Notes: generated by a model not told the origin, from the sequence alone. DNA of 64,000 nucleotides from Mesaphorura yosii (GCA_009869945.1 WIXG01000306.1:31357-95356); one strand, 5' to 3'; shown: positions 1 to 11,650, counted from the stretch's first letter. Program-made: numbers and translations.

Positions 1-3000
1 CGAAATAATGGAGAAGATCGTCGCATCATTTATTAAAAGCATTTGCATAGAAATAGAATGTATTTTTTCGCTGTACGCTCTCAGGCCTTCGTTAGGCTCT
101 TTCTCCCCTCGCTCGTGCTCCTCTCGTCCCAGACTCTGAGCAGTACATATTTTTATTATTATTAAATATTTAGACCTTTGGATTATATTTTATTTAAACA
201 AAGCTGGATGCACTGCACCACTGCACGGGAGAGAAGACAAGAGAAAGCAGATGAAACAAACTCTTGGCTCGAGCTCGAGCCAGCATCGAGTTCGAGTACT
301 GCTCGAATGGATTTTTTGTATGAATCCCTGTGCTTTCATGCACTCGTGCTCAATTCACCGTGCATACTGTACTTTTCTCAAAACTATAAAATTAATAATT
401 CATTATAAAAACTCTTTTTCCAGTTTCCTGAAAGTGCATGGGAAGGCTGCAAGGAAGCAGTAACAATATTCTGGCCTATTGATTTATCGATTGGTATTTA
501 GTGTAAAATGTATGAAAAAATGTATCCAATTTGGTGAGGCATGGGCCGTGATTACGATCGTGTTCGTTCCGGCTCCGCGTCCGTGCCGGCAAAGGTCGCC
601 GCGCCGATATCAAGAGAAAACAACAGATACAAAAAACAATCGACAACTTCAAGATCCAAATCTTGCGCTACGATTTGTTCAATTTATTAGGAAAACATGG
701 ACAACTGGGCGATGGGCGAGCCAAATTCAATCAAACTCGAGCCAGTAGCCTGCAAAATGCCGAGCGAACAAGTCGCCATTTAAGCAATCTCGAAAGATTT
801 CTCCTACGTGTAACAGTTTATTTGATTGCTAAAGAATTACGTAATTTCTGACAGTGCAGAGATTGAAAATGAATTTGAAATCAGACATTTTCTCCAGCAA
901 GTCTGATTTTCGAGTAACGAAATGCGCCGCAGTATAGCAAATGAAAAATCAATGCAGGAGCAGGAGGGAATCAAAATCAGAAATTAGGCACATTAAGAAA
1001 AAACTTCACTGCGCTACGACCACGAGAGAAAAGATGATTCCTGCCAACGCAAGGCTCAGGAGAAGAGTAACAAAGGAGTGAGCTGGTTCATCGAGTCAGT
1101 CATTCAGAGAAAGTTAAAATAAAAAAAGTGTAGGGAAATCATTTGCAGCTCGGAAACTGAAAATTGCTTGCCAGCTGGCTTGCCCTGCCGATACGATGCT
1201 TGAAGCTGCTGCTGCTGGCTGCTAATGCAATTTAATTCCTCGCAGGTCGCAATTACGTCGGTAAGAGAAAACAACTGCTCAAATGTGCTACGCGAACGTA
1301 CGAAAGAGGAACACGGACTTCCACGATTCTTTTTAGGATTTGGCTGAGTAGTAAACAGAAAGCCACACACCACGCGCTTGGTTTCGCTAGATTTGAGCAG
1401 ATCTTTCACTTATTCACCTCAACTTAAAATCAACTCTGCTATTTTCTAACTTTTAAGAAGTAGTCAACGAATATGAAAACAAACGAAATCGGCAACTTTT
1501 CATCGAATTTTCACTCAATTTGTTCCGAATTGAATGAAATCCACGCTTATTGCTTCGAAGCATGAAATATTGCGTCTGCGTTTTGCTTATTGGAAGATTG
1601 GATTTGTACTGGAAACCTTTCCAATGGGAGCTCCGCCATAATTAATAATAAATTAGATTCCCAGAACCCTGCTTCATATTTCAGTATTTACTAGGCAAGA
1701 ACGTCAAGACTCAAATGCTGCCACTGCTTAATAATGCGCTCTATTTCTAGTCATAAACTTTTCCGCTGAATAAAATATATCTCATTATTTTAATGTGCCA
1801 TTATTTTTATAATGTTAAAAGCAAGGACGGTAAAAGCCCAAGCCCAAAGTGGGGTTTGCCATGCATCAGCCGCGGCCACGCCAGCCCAGTCATTAAATCT
1901 TTGACGAATTCTCCACGAAATCAGCAAAGCAATTCGCATGGCATGACGTGGCACAGCACATCAAAGCCGTAAATTGTAAATATTAATTTATTTGTGCTGT
2001 ATTATTGCCTTTGCATTGCCACTGCTCTTGGCGCATGAATATGAATGTAATCATTATCATTTGGAATTCTTTTGAGATCTTTCTGGCTTGGCTCAGTAAT
2101 AATGTAGCAGCATAATAAAAAGTGTAGTAGTCATAAAAGCGTCATCGTTTCATCGCTATTGTTGTAATGCTGATTCTGGATTGTACTTTTATACTCTGAT
2201 ACTGAATGAATAAAATATAAACGGCAGTAAATGGTAAATTGTAAATGTCAAATGCGCCATGGCCATGCCCGTGCCAGACCTTACAAAATTCTAGTCTTCT
2301 CCTTTCCAGGCTCGCTTCCAGGTACCGTCATTGCGATTGCAATCATCATCAGCCCGCGCCTGGGACGACTGGAATTTATTATTTTTTGGAATTGTACAAT
2401 TGTCCTGCAATTTATAATATATTTTATACATTATCATTACATTTAATAATATTGTACGACGGGCCTTCTCATCATTACGACGGTGGATTCGAAATCGGGT
2501 TTCCAGCAAGCAGACATGCCATTGTGCAATAGGAATTCAGCTTGCATAAGGTAGCAATTATTTTAATTATAATTATTAGACATTCAGAGTTATTACTTTA
2601 TATAAAATACGTACGAATAAAATAAAAATATGGAATAATTTATTTCTTTGTGTGAAAGGCAAGGTAAATGCAATGAAGGCCTGCCTGTGAAATTGCAGGC
2701 TGCATTGCACCGCACTGGAATCGACGTAGAAATGGAATAACGAGACGAGACGAGAGATGATTATTTTTATTGTTATTAAAGAGAAGAAATGGAAATGGGA
2801 AATGATACAGCACGGCATGGCACTGCATTGCACGGGGAATGATTATGATTATGATTACGATGAGATGAGGGATGGAAGTCGAAATAGAAGTAACATAGAA
2901 ATGGAATGGAAGGCTGGAATAAAATAAAATATAAAAAGCAAAAGCAAAGATTACTGCATGGAAATAATAATAATTGACGTGGTAGACTTGGAATATGGAC

Positions 3001-3697
3001 GAATGGAAGTGGAATATGAATAAAAGCAGTGTACATACAGCTCACAGCTGAAATAATAATAACCGAAATACATAACAATAATAAATTATACATTACAACA
3101 ATCGTAAAAATGTATTATTCAGCCAAGCAGCAGTAGCGTCAGCATCGGTCGGCGAAGGTGCATGAGAATTGCGTTTGTATGGAGTAATATTGTGGCCTGG
3201 CCCGTAATAAGAAATGAGGATGCGATTGAGATTTCATTGTATTGTAATGGCACTGGCAATAATAATCATAATAATGGAATACGAACGTAGGACGATCATT
3301 AATATGTACGTAAATACAACAAGAAACAAGATTACAAATGTGGTGTAATGCAATTTGCAATGAAAAATCACATTCGTCTACAATATTTTAATGGGATTCG
3401 AAATACAGACATAAAATAAAATATCAGCATTGGAACTTCGTTGTTTCGAAATCTTAAACGGTTAACTCACAAGATTGCGAAATTCTGAGGTCGTATCAAA
3501 ATGCATCAAACACTCAGCGAGTCACTAATCTAAACGAGTTCTGACTTATCAATGTTTGAAAATGAGATCAAATTGATGGGTTTCGGCCTCTGCCGTCGTT
3601 TTTGGCTTCATACGGTGGAAAAATCTTTGCGAGCGTCGGTTTCAGGATGCCCCGCTAAGGACCGAGCCCCAAAATGAGAAAAATGCGCAAAACTTAC
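1..3697. other. noncoding, AT-rich and partly C-depleted stretch
   Basis: I see no convincing gene in these 3.7 kb. Open frames are short and have no splice or family support. From about 2570 to 3420 the plus strand is purine-rich and poor in C, built from loosely repeated ATGGAA-like and ATTATG-like words. That bias alone opens antisense frames rich in Leu, Ser, Phe and His, which should not be read as genes. The first 1.5 kb has mixed composition without recognisable structure. Confidence 0.6.
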
Positions 3698-3728
3698 CTT
3701 TTCTGGTAGCCAGAAAGTTGGAAAACAT
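3698..3728 (-). CDS. possible first coding exon of a divergent gene
   Basis: On the minus strand an ATG at 3728 opens MFSNFLATRK and then reaches a consensus donor (AAAAG followed by GTAAGTTTT, exon end 3698). This would be the first exon of a gene facing away from the MPG gene, whose start lies about 860 bases to the right. I could not find a convincing second exon. A weak acceptor near 3620 adds only a few codons before a stop. It may instead be a 5' leader exon or chance. No function can be assigned. Confidence 0.2.
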
Positions 3729-4591
3729 GACCAAAGATATCTAGGCGTATATTTTTGCTGCTGCAATGACCAACGTAATCAAAAACACTGGATTCGGGGC
3801 ACTGATAGCCTGGAGAAGGTAACCGGCACAGGTCTGCTCTAACTGGGAGCTAGTACAAGAATGAAAGGTTTTCAGTATGAGCGTTACCATTATGTTTATG
3901 GAAGAACCCTTCTTGCTCTTGGCTGTGGCTCATCTGGCTCTCGCGTTGAGACTCTCGGTACGGTCCTACATAACAACTACCCAACTACACGCTTAGAGAA
4001 AGGGTTTGGGTTTGGGGTTGGTGTTGAAGCAAAAACTTGTGTCAAGAAATCATGGTCATGATTCAAGAGCAGAACCGGTAAAACCGTGCTGTGCTCGTGC
4101 GCCTAGTGTCGATCAGAATTGGAATTGTAGAATCGTCTTGATGAAAGTGAAGGCGACAGCAAAAACGCTCTGATCAATTCAAAATAGTATAAGTCGTTTT
4201 GATTGGTTAAAAAACTATTATTCACGTTACGGACGTCGTTGGTGCTGGTAGCTTGTGGTCGCTCAAAGTAAAGTTCCAATTGAAATTTCTGGGGAAATTG
4301 TAACTATCACACTGCTCAAAGTTAGAGTAAACCGCAGCTCGAAAATAATTCAGCCGACCACGCGTAATTTTTCGTTAAATTTTCATTCCGGATTCCGACT
4401 CCCTACCGGGTGACCAGAACTGGAATTGGTACTTGTCATTCAAGCTATTGGAATCCGACAATCAGAGCCCTGATTCAAGGCAAGTCTTAATCAAACCTCG
4501 ACCTCTTAAGAACTGTGCAACGTTGCTCTGAAAAGGAATTCAAGTGTCATGTCCCGTTGGTTTCCTTCAAGGTAACGACCGAGGGTTGCCT
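3729..4591. promoter_or_regulatory. upstream region of the MPG gene
   Basis: About 860 bases with no supported coding sequence lie between the possible divergent exon and the first MPG start codon. It presumably contains the MPG promoter and 5' leader. A donor-like TTCAAGGTAACG at 4566-4577 could be part of a leader intron. I see no clear TATA box or named element. Confidence 0.35.
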
Positions 4592-5786
4592 ATGTATGGT
4601 GCCAGAATTGTGGCCAGCAATTTTGTGAACTGGAGTTCTAATCGTTGCGGTCAAAAAGCCGTGTTTTATCCAACAATCCGTTTTTTATCAACCGAAAGTA
4701 TGAAGAGGAAGGCTGCTACTCGTAAGCTGAAGAAGGAGACCGCCAGGCCCTTACCCAAAGCACCTCCAACTTCCACCGTCACACTGCCGCCACCCGGAAC
4801 CAGATTACCCGCTGAATTCTACGACCAGGAATGCGGCGAGCTCGCACAGGCTTTGCTTGGAAAAGTTTTAGTGAGAAGATTACCTGATGGACAAGTTTTG
4901 AAGGGTGAGATAATTGTTACACACTCGGGCATCAGACTTTTGCTCTCTCGATGCTGATTTTTACTGCACTTTTAGGCACGGTTGTTGAAACTGAAGCGTA
5001 TCCCGGCGGCGAAGACCGGGCGTCCCAATCTTTCGGCGGCCGACGAACAGAGCGAAATGAGCCGATGTACATGACTCCAGGAACAACGTACGTCTACTTC
5101 ACATATGGAATGTATCACTGTTTCAATATTTCATCCAGAGGTAGGAGCTCAAGTCACTGAAATGAAATTGAGATTTAATTAATCAATTAGTAATGAACTT
5201 TAGATCTGCACAAGCGAGAATTACTCGTACATCTCTTAATTATGGTTTAATTGGAAGCGATTTACTTCTTGCACTCTATGTTTCAGGCGATGGGTCTGCC
5301 GTACTTCTTCGAGGGCTGGAGGCTAAAGAAGAGTACGAAATTATGCATCAACTCCGAAATGGGAAAGGAAACCTGAAGCCGAAGTCGGGTAAAAAGGAGA
5401 ACTCCGATGAAGCCGAGGCTGAAGCAGCAACTGGAGAGCCTCCAAAGAAGAAACTGAAACCCCATGAACTCGGGAACGGCCCCAGCAAGCTGTGCATGGC
5501 ACTGGACATCACTCGCTTCAATTGTAATAAGCTGGACATGGCCACGAGCGATGAACTTTGGCTGGAGACCAACGACGACCTCGAATACTACAACGGCAAC
5601 TTTAACATTGACGTTGGCAAACGAATCGGCATTGATTCAACTCCTCCAGAAGCCCGAAACAGGCTGTGGAGATATTTTATCAGCGATAATATTTCAGTTA
5701 GCAAAGTGAGTATTTCTGAGATTAAGAAGCGGCTGGCCGCGAAAGAAAAAATTGGCAAAATTCATGAAGCCGGCGAAGTACCATGA
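4592..5786 (+). CDS. MPG: DNA-3-methyladenine glycosylase (AAG/MPG type)
   Basis: Monofunctional base-excision-repair glycosylase that flips out and cleaves alkylated or deaminated purines. Exons 4592-4904, 4976-5140 and 5287-5786 join in phase to 325 codons, close to the family length. The core is clear: VETEAY (catalytic Glu at about residue 111, pocket Tyr at 113), then YVYFTYGMYHCFN with the intercalating Tyr (148) and Asn (155), LLRGLE, and GPSKLCMALDI. Against the human enzyme the spacing from the pocket Tyr to this Asn is identical, but the active-site His of human AAG (136 by recall) is Gln here (122). A Lys- and Glu-rich insert lies near residues 185-215. The first ATG gives an Arg/Phe-rich leader resembling a mitochondrial presequence. 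A second in-frame ATG at 4700 starts a Lys/Arg-rich, NLS-like leader. The next gene on the same strand is DAP3, 484 bases on. Confidence 0.95.
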
Positions 5787-6270
5787 ACATTCTATCACAG
5801 CACTCTATGATACAAAATTGTGCCCAATTGGTTCGATTCTTGCTATTAAAGCAATTTAGTACCAAAATTAATTAAGACATGTTGTCAAATTAGAAACCAC
5901 AAACTGTTTAGTCATATAAATTACATCACAGGTTTTAAATACTGCAACTGTCGCTATTTTATACGCAATACCAGCTTAGTTTCGTCATAATAAAGGTGCT
6001 GTCCAACTGAATTAATGCGTGATGATAATTAAATTTATTGAATCGTCATGAAAAATGCTTTGAATTGAAACACCCAGCAAAGAGTCAACCAACACGGAGC
6101 CGAGTTCTTGAAAGTTTGTTCGCGAAAGTCGAATGCCGCATCGTGTGTTCAAATTCTCTTCAACAACAGTAAACGAGAAAAAGAATATCTCCCGAAACTC
6201 AGGGTAAATTAGACGAGAGTACTGGATAATCAGTAATCTGATCGATCACTAAGCTTTAATCTAATTAGTC
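5787..6270. other. MPG 3' region and DAP3 promoter
   Basis: This short gap carries two candidate polyadenylation signals for MPG, ATTAAA at 5845-5850 and AATAAA at 5989-5994. The DAP3 promoter must lie in the remaining 280 bases or inside the MPG 3' end. No other structure was seen. Confidence 0.5.
5989..5994 (+). terminator. candidate polyadenylation signal of MPG
   Basis: A canonical AATAAA lies 203 bases after the MPG stop codon. An ATTAAA at 5845-5850 is an earlier alternative. Assignment is by motif and position only. Confidence 0.45.
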
Positions 6271-8045
6271 ATGAGGCTGAAATCGTTCGGACGCTTGACT
6301 AACTACTGTTTACAAACTATTAACCGACGGCTCTCCAGCGTCGCCAGTCCAAATACCGCAACAATTACTGAATCTGGAGCTGGAGCATCCACTTCATTCT
6401 TCAAGACAACTGAGACCAATCCGGTAAGTTAATTGCAATCTGCCAAAACTGGACTACTGGCTCCTGACACTCAATTCAATGCGTAGTACGTGGATAACTC
6501 TTCTAACTGACCCCTTGCTTTGACTTTGACGTAGGCTAAGATGACACAGGCTCACTTGGGGAGATTTTACACGATTCCGCCGGAAGTGATGAAGTTCCTA
6601 TATGGTGGAGGCGACAAAAATCCTGGGCTACCACCAGAATTCAATGAACAGTGCCAGACATTTACGGAGACAAGCATTTTGGTTAGAAAACCGTTCATGG
6701 ATATCAAACAGTGCATCGAGAGCTATGATTCAAGTCTACCAACACTCCGTTATGTGCTTTGTAAGGCAGTCTTATCATCCTAAGCGAAGTTTTTCGTTAA
6801 GATGTGATTTCTTTGCAGATGGGATTCCTGGAAGTGGGAAATCACTCACGCTCGTTAATATAATACATTACGCCCACGTGCAAGACTACGTTATCATTAA
6901 TATTCCCTGGGGTAAGTCTTTTTAGCCTCGTCTGCATTGTCCGTCCTCAAACTATTAATTAGCAAATACTTATTTCCCGTTCTAGTACCCGCAATCTCCA
7001 GGTTCATTTCCGACAACGTGGCCAGCACGCTAAGAGAGGACCATTACGATCATACTACAAGAGCTGTCCACTGGCTGCAATATTTCAAAGTTCAAAACGG
7101 AGATAGGCTGAAGAGATTGCAGGTAGGTACTTAGAAACTTTTATCCGCTTAGTTTTTCCCTTCCAACGCATTTACGCTTATTAATTTGTTACTCGAAATA
7201 TTTAGTTAACCATCGACAAGGACTATGAGTGGTCAAAACGGGAAGTCACACCGAAAGGGTCTCCGATTGAAGATCTAGTCGAGCATGGAATTGCCCGTCC
7301 CGTCTTTGCGTCTGAAAGCATTTACGCACTCATTGAGCAGCTCAAAATCGCGTCTTCAGCTCAAAAGTCAGTCCAAAGTCCTGGAAATCGCTCCTTCCAC
7401 GATTGGAATCTTTCTAATTTGAAGTATTTATTCGTTCCAGATGCAAAACAATGGTTCTAATCAACGGAGTAAATGCTTTCTATCAAGACACGCCCAGAAT
7501 AAAGCGGCCAGATAAAACCACCGTCCCATTCTCGAAAATTACCATGTTCTTGGCCTTCAGACAAGCGTTCAAGTCTGATTGGGTAAATAATTCAGAATTC
7601 TCTCTGTACTGCAAAAGTGCTTGACCGTCATGTCATTTTTGTCGAAAATTACCATTTTTGGGCTTAATTGCAGAGTGGTGGCGTTGTTGTGGTCGCCGTG
7701 AACAAAAAGGCTGTTATGGTCCACTATCGTGACTCGGACATGCCGCGATATCTTCTTGACAAGACGGTAATCAGACGCTCTAGACTTACCAGCTCCTAAT
7801 ATAATAATCCAAGGCAACATTTGCAATTTGCTGGTGAATTTCAGGGCTGGGAAGAATTCGATCCATTTGTCCCAATTTTGGTCGACAATTACACAAGTCA
7901 AGAAGTCCAAACCACGATTGACTATTACCTCGAACGTAAATGGTTACAGCATCCGATGGCTGGAACGGAAAAGGGACGACGAGAGTTGGAGACTCTCTCG
8001 ACAAGAAATCCTCTCACACTAATGCAACTTTGTGCTTCAAGATAA
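6271..8045 (+). CDS. DAP3: small mitochondrial ribosomal subunit protein mS29 (DAP3)
   Basis: GTP-binding structural protein of the mitochondrial small ribosomal subunit, also called death-associated protein 3. Eight exons (6271-6423, 6535-6760, 6819-6911, 6986-7122, 7206-7366, 7441-7582, 7674-7766, 7845-8045) join in phase to 401 codons, matching the family length of about 400. The basic, Ser- and Arg-containing N terminus with few acidic residues fits a mitochondrial presequence. The P-loop is GIPGSGKS at residues 128-135. Family blocks follow in order: the KGSPIEDLVEHGI region, the LINGVNAF block corresponding to Walker B, the DPFVPILVDNY block and the C-terminal YYLERKWLQHP. All introns are 58-111 nt with GT-AG ends. 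It is tail-to-tail with TDP2. A candidate poly(A) signal ATTAAA is at 8112-8117. Confidence 0.95.
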
Positions 8046-8111
8046 TTTATTCAAGTTGTAGTTTGACGAATACAATTAATTTGTTAAATTAGACATACAT
8101 TGGAATTTTGT

Positions 8112-8117
8112 ATTAAA
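8112..8117 (+). terminator. candidate polyadenylation signal of DAP3
   Basis: ATTAAA, the commonest variant signal, 67 bases after the DAP3 stop codon. Motif and position only. Confidence 0.45.
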
Positions 8118-8150
8118 GCCACCTTGAGTTTCACATTCAGACATTCATTA

Positions 8151-8156
8151 TTTAAT
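8151..8156 (-). terminator. candidate polyadenylation signal of TDP2
   Basis: ATTAAA on the minus strand, 257 bases after the TDP2 stop codon and close to the DAP3 signal on the other strand. Motif and position only. Confidence 0.35.
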
Positions 8157-8412
8157 AGTGACTTGAATTTTGTGTAAAATTGAAAAGGAAAGTTAAAAAT
8201 CTATCTAATTTTCTAAACCCTGCTACTGGGCAAAATTTTGCTGAGTTGAAGAATCGTAAATCAGGCTTCAATTTTAGAAAATACCCTTCAATTTTGAACT
8301 AGTCTCCATTACGGCAAGGCTGCCAAACAGGCAAAAGGACATTAGGAGTGGACGTACGATGTGTACTTTTTAAAAATAAAAAATCCAGTATCAAATCTAG
8401 CTAGTGTGTTGT

Positions 8413-10276
8413 TCACGTTGAAATATATTCGACATCTTCCGTGCGTACATTATCAGCCTTACGTTTTTTAGGTAGTGGTTTACGAGCTTCTTTGGAAAGT
8501 GCAAAGAATGACATGATAGCCCAGTGATCACTTGGAAATGACTGTGTTCCAGCAACTTTCTCGATTCCAGTCACGCCAAAAAACCTGAGTAATTCATACA
8601 GCAGATGAAGCAGATGCTCAAACACACAAACTATATTAGGTACTACTATTAAGCTTACTCTGGAGTTAAAGTTTCAGGCGTCGAGCTTCGGAAATACAGA
8701 CGATCGAACCTCAATCGGGGCTGGAATCGGGACGGCATCTTGAGAAAGTAGAAAATATGACGAGAATTGTATATTTGTTATTTAACTCTTATCACATCGT
8801 TTTGTGCTGGCAAACCTGTTTATTAGTATTCCGAGTCAAGTCCCACGTGTACTTGCAAGTTTCTCGAGAACCGCACTTGATCCAGAGGTCAACCATATTC
8901 GTTGCGACATTGGACACCTGATCGCGTGAAAGATGCAAATGATTGTGACATCTCAATGAATTCCCAAGCAATGATTCGGATTCTTACCTCTTTATCACGC
9001 AAGTTTAAATCTCCTCCGAATATGATGTTGTATTCTTCGGAAAATTCCTCGCATTTTCGAAAGCAAAGCTTTAATTGATTCTGCCGTTCGGTCGCGAACT
9101 CGGCTGTGCTTTCCAAATGCGTGTTTAGCAGGTACAATTTTGCTCTACCAATGAAGGCCTAAAATTTAAAAAAAAAACCAAGGAGTCACTTCTTGACCAG
9201 GAATCAATCGTGCCAAGGAATGCGCAATACCTTTGTTACAAGCAAAGTCCGTCCCATAGATGTATTTGGAAAAGGAATAATTTGATGATCTTCGTAGATT
9301 ACGCGGTTCCTTCGAAGAAACGTTCCGGTCAAATACTGAGACGAAGGATCCTCCGTGCCCGGAATTGGCAAGTATGTTGGGTTCAAGTTTCTTGCAAGGT
9401 AGTCAAAAGTTTGTGGAATAAGCTCCTGGAGGAATATGATTGCGTGGTCTTCCCTGTTTAACCGAGCAGACATTAATGTAATCAACTCAGGGCAAAGGAA
9501 GAGGATCGAAGTCACCAAGACACTTTCGACTTACTGCAACAAGTGTTCTAGAACAGCTTCAGTCCTCTTATCAAGGTTCTTGTCGTCTAGTCCATCCAAA
9601 TTCCACGAGATAATGGAAAGTTTTTCTGGCGCCCAAGTGGAAAAACTTTCATCAGACGAACGAGGGGAGGTGGATCTCCTCCGCGAACCACCACCCGGTA
9701 CAGGCAGAGTGACAGTAACAGTTTTCTCCTTCCTTTGAAAAGGAACAATTACACCCAGTCAACACCAAAACTGTAGACCACGCTTGAGAAATGCTTGCCA
9801 CCTACTCAACACTCATTTCCTTCCGTATCTCTGGGCTCGTTGGATCTTCTGTTAAGTCCACGACTACGGGCGGATTGGCGGAGGAGGAGGGTGGACCATC
9901 GTCGTCAATTATCATGACTTCATTTTCGCGACTCTCATCGAGGAATGCGTCTATAGTTTCCTGCATGAGCATTGGCAAATGGTGAGTGAGTCAAACGGAC
10001 GATCTCATTTTAATAATCAAAACCTAGTTTCATGATTCTCACCTGAATGTTCCAATTGTGCTGCTCGAGCATGGCTTCCGCAGTTTGGTTATCCACTTCG
10101 CAAATAGCACTCAAGTCAGCGATAAGCATATTCTTGGCGGTTTCATCGACAGTGGCCGCAGCTGACTCAGTTTCATCATTGATATTGCTGGCAGCCTCTT
10201 CAGTCACATCGACCAGCCCTTCTTCCAAGGGTTCCAGTTCCAAGCGATCTGATTTCTGATTATCGCGATTGTCCAT
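8413..10276 (-). CDS. TDP2: tyrosyl-DNA phosphodiesterase 2
   Basis: Mg-dependent nuclease of the endonuclease/exonuclease/phosphatase fold that removes topoisomerase II tyrosine adducts from DNA 5' ends. Eight exons in transcription order (10276-10043, 9960-9806, 9732-9535, 9453-9231, 9158-8988, 8917-8816, 8738-8659, 8584-8413) give 444 codons, longer than the human protein (about 360). Catalytic motifs are intact: SWNLDGLD (Asn 174), FLQELIP (Glu 206), NTHLEST (His 284), FGGDLNLRD (Asp 320) and PSDHW (Asp 407, His 408). A UBA-like segment ending AEAMLEQHNWNIQ occupies residues 50-78. An acidic VMIIDDDG plus VVVDLTED stretch, possibly SUMO-interacting, follows. The C-terminal KPLPKKRK could be a nuclear signal. 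It shares a 393-base divergent promoter region with the unknown gene to its right. Confidence 0.95.
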
Positions 10277-10669
10277 CTTGCGCTCTTGATTTCGAGTACT
10301 TGAGTACAGTTTCTACTTTACTACTTTGCCTATGTAAGTAAAACGGGAATATTTGTTATGGTTGGATATAAGATTAGAATTTAGGGCTTTAAAACCGAAA
10401 AATTTAGAACCACAAAATTAATTATCATTTCAAGCCCTCTTTCTATCAGAATAGTAATAACTTTCTAAACAATTCTGCGTCTTTAAATGTCTCGACTTGA
10501 CAAAAGACACTTCAGTTCCCGCTGAAAGTATCAAATTTTGCGTTTCTGCTTGCTCTGCCGTCGATTCAAAATTCACATTTCGGTCATCTAAACAAACGTA
10601 GAGACAAGTTGGAATTACTTCGATTGGAGTCTCGACATTTGGGTTGGTCTTTGTAATTATCCCGATTTA
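10277..10669. promoter_or_regulatory. divergent promoter region of TDP2 and the 252-aa gene
   Basis: These 393 bases separate two start codons pointing in opposite directions, so both promoters must lie here. No TATA box or other strong core motif stands out. The assignment rests on gene order only. Confidence 0.5.
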
Positions 10670-11628
10670 ATGAGCATTAGAAAAGGTCGACCCTCAACCT
10701 CAGAACCTGCGTCAGGATCTGGCCATGATAAACACACAAATAAAACTACAAATGCTGCGCCAACAATTAAAGTCAATACAGTGCAGAATGGATTAAGAAA
10801 AATCTCATCGATTCTCGACTCCACCCAACTTGTCAAGAAATTCGATGAAATACTGCAGGTCATCAAAGGCCCATTCCGAATTGTAAGGGACAAGGTGCAG
10901 GTGCTGGAGGAAAGGTAAGTGAAATAATAGATCTGACTACTGGAATAATAATTTACTCGCGTGCATAAGCCATCTTTGTTACAGTCCTGACTTTGAATCG
11001 TTATCTCCTATAAAACCACCGGCGTCTTCAGAAATCACAAGTCAACAGCTCCCAAGCCTGTTGGTATCTGCTCCGAAGTATTCTGGCTACAGATTGGCGC
11101 TTATCGATTCCGCTAAATCGGTTTTTGACGAAGAACTCGAGCGAGCGCGACGACTGTTGTAAGTTCTTAATTTGGTGGATGGATTTGATGACTAGCTCAA
11201 TGATAGCGTGACGCCACTGTTAACGATGGTATTTTCCAGGGAATCAATTGACTCAGCTCTTTTCGAGCTGGATGAAACAACCGAAATAACAAGCCAACGC
11301 TTCCTCGAAGAAATCCAAAAGAAGACTGACCTGAACCAAGACTTTCTTGTACTTCAATCGTGTTTTGAAGATTGTAGGAAGGCGATTATTTTCTTCAAGT
11401 TAAAGTATGACATATCTAGAAGGTTATCGCATTACGAATTTAATGACATGGCGTTCTCATTTTTATCTCAGGGCCAAGATATTGAAATACTTCCTTCCCA
11501 CTGCCTCAAAACTTTCACCTGAGAAGTTTGACCCTTTTTCCCACTGGAAGGATTACTGCGCAGAAGAAGAGAATTCTTTGCTTTATCTCAGCAAGTTGGA
11601 AACTACGATTCTCATGTTTTGCAGCTAA
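10670..11628 (+). CDS. uncharacterised 252-aa helical protein
   Basis: I do not recognise this family. Exons 10670-10914, 10985-11158, 11240-11422 and 11472-11628 join in phase to 252 codons. The first 38 residues are polar and basic. The rest is mostly helix-forming and heptad-like, for example around FDEELERARRLLESIDSAL, consistent with a coiled-coil or bundle protein such as a scaffold subunit. The third intron (11423-11471, 49 nt) is inferred. Without it the frame stops at 11522 after QDIEILPSHCLKTFT. With it the protein continues through FSHWKDYCAEEENSLLYL and stops at 11628, only 22 bases before the KCTD9 ATG. A good 3' splice site (TGTTTTGCAG, ending 11624) overlaps its last codons and could serve the KCTD9 transcript. 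Confidence 0.7.
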
Positions 11629-11650
11629 ACGATCCCAAAAGATTCTCAAA

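Larger units (their letters stand above)
8046..8412. other. convergent 3' ends of DAP3 and TDP2
   Basis: These 367 bases lie between two stop codons that face each other. ATTAAA on the plus strand (8112-8117) and ATTAAA on the minus strand (8151-8156) sit 33 bases apart, so the two 3' ends probably abut or slightly overlap. No coding sequence seen. Confidence 0.5.

Noticed and set aside
1104-1409. 101-codon minus-strand open frame
   Set aside because: It has no family resemblance, no splice context and a Gln run from a CTG repeat. It is not supported as a gene.
2776-3093. 105-codon minus-strand open frame rich in Leu, Ile, Ser and His
   Set aside because: It lies in the C-depleted block, whose composition removes stop codons on the other strand. 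It is low complexity with no domain or splice support.
9436-9738. 100-codon plus-strand open frame over TDP2
   Set aside because: It is antisense to TDP2 exons and crosses their introns.
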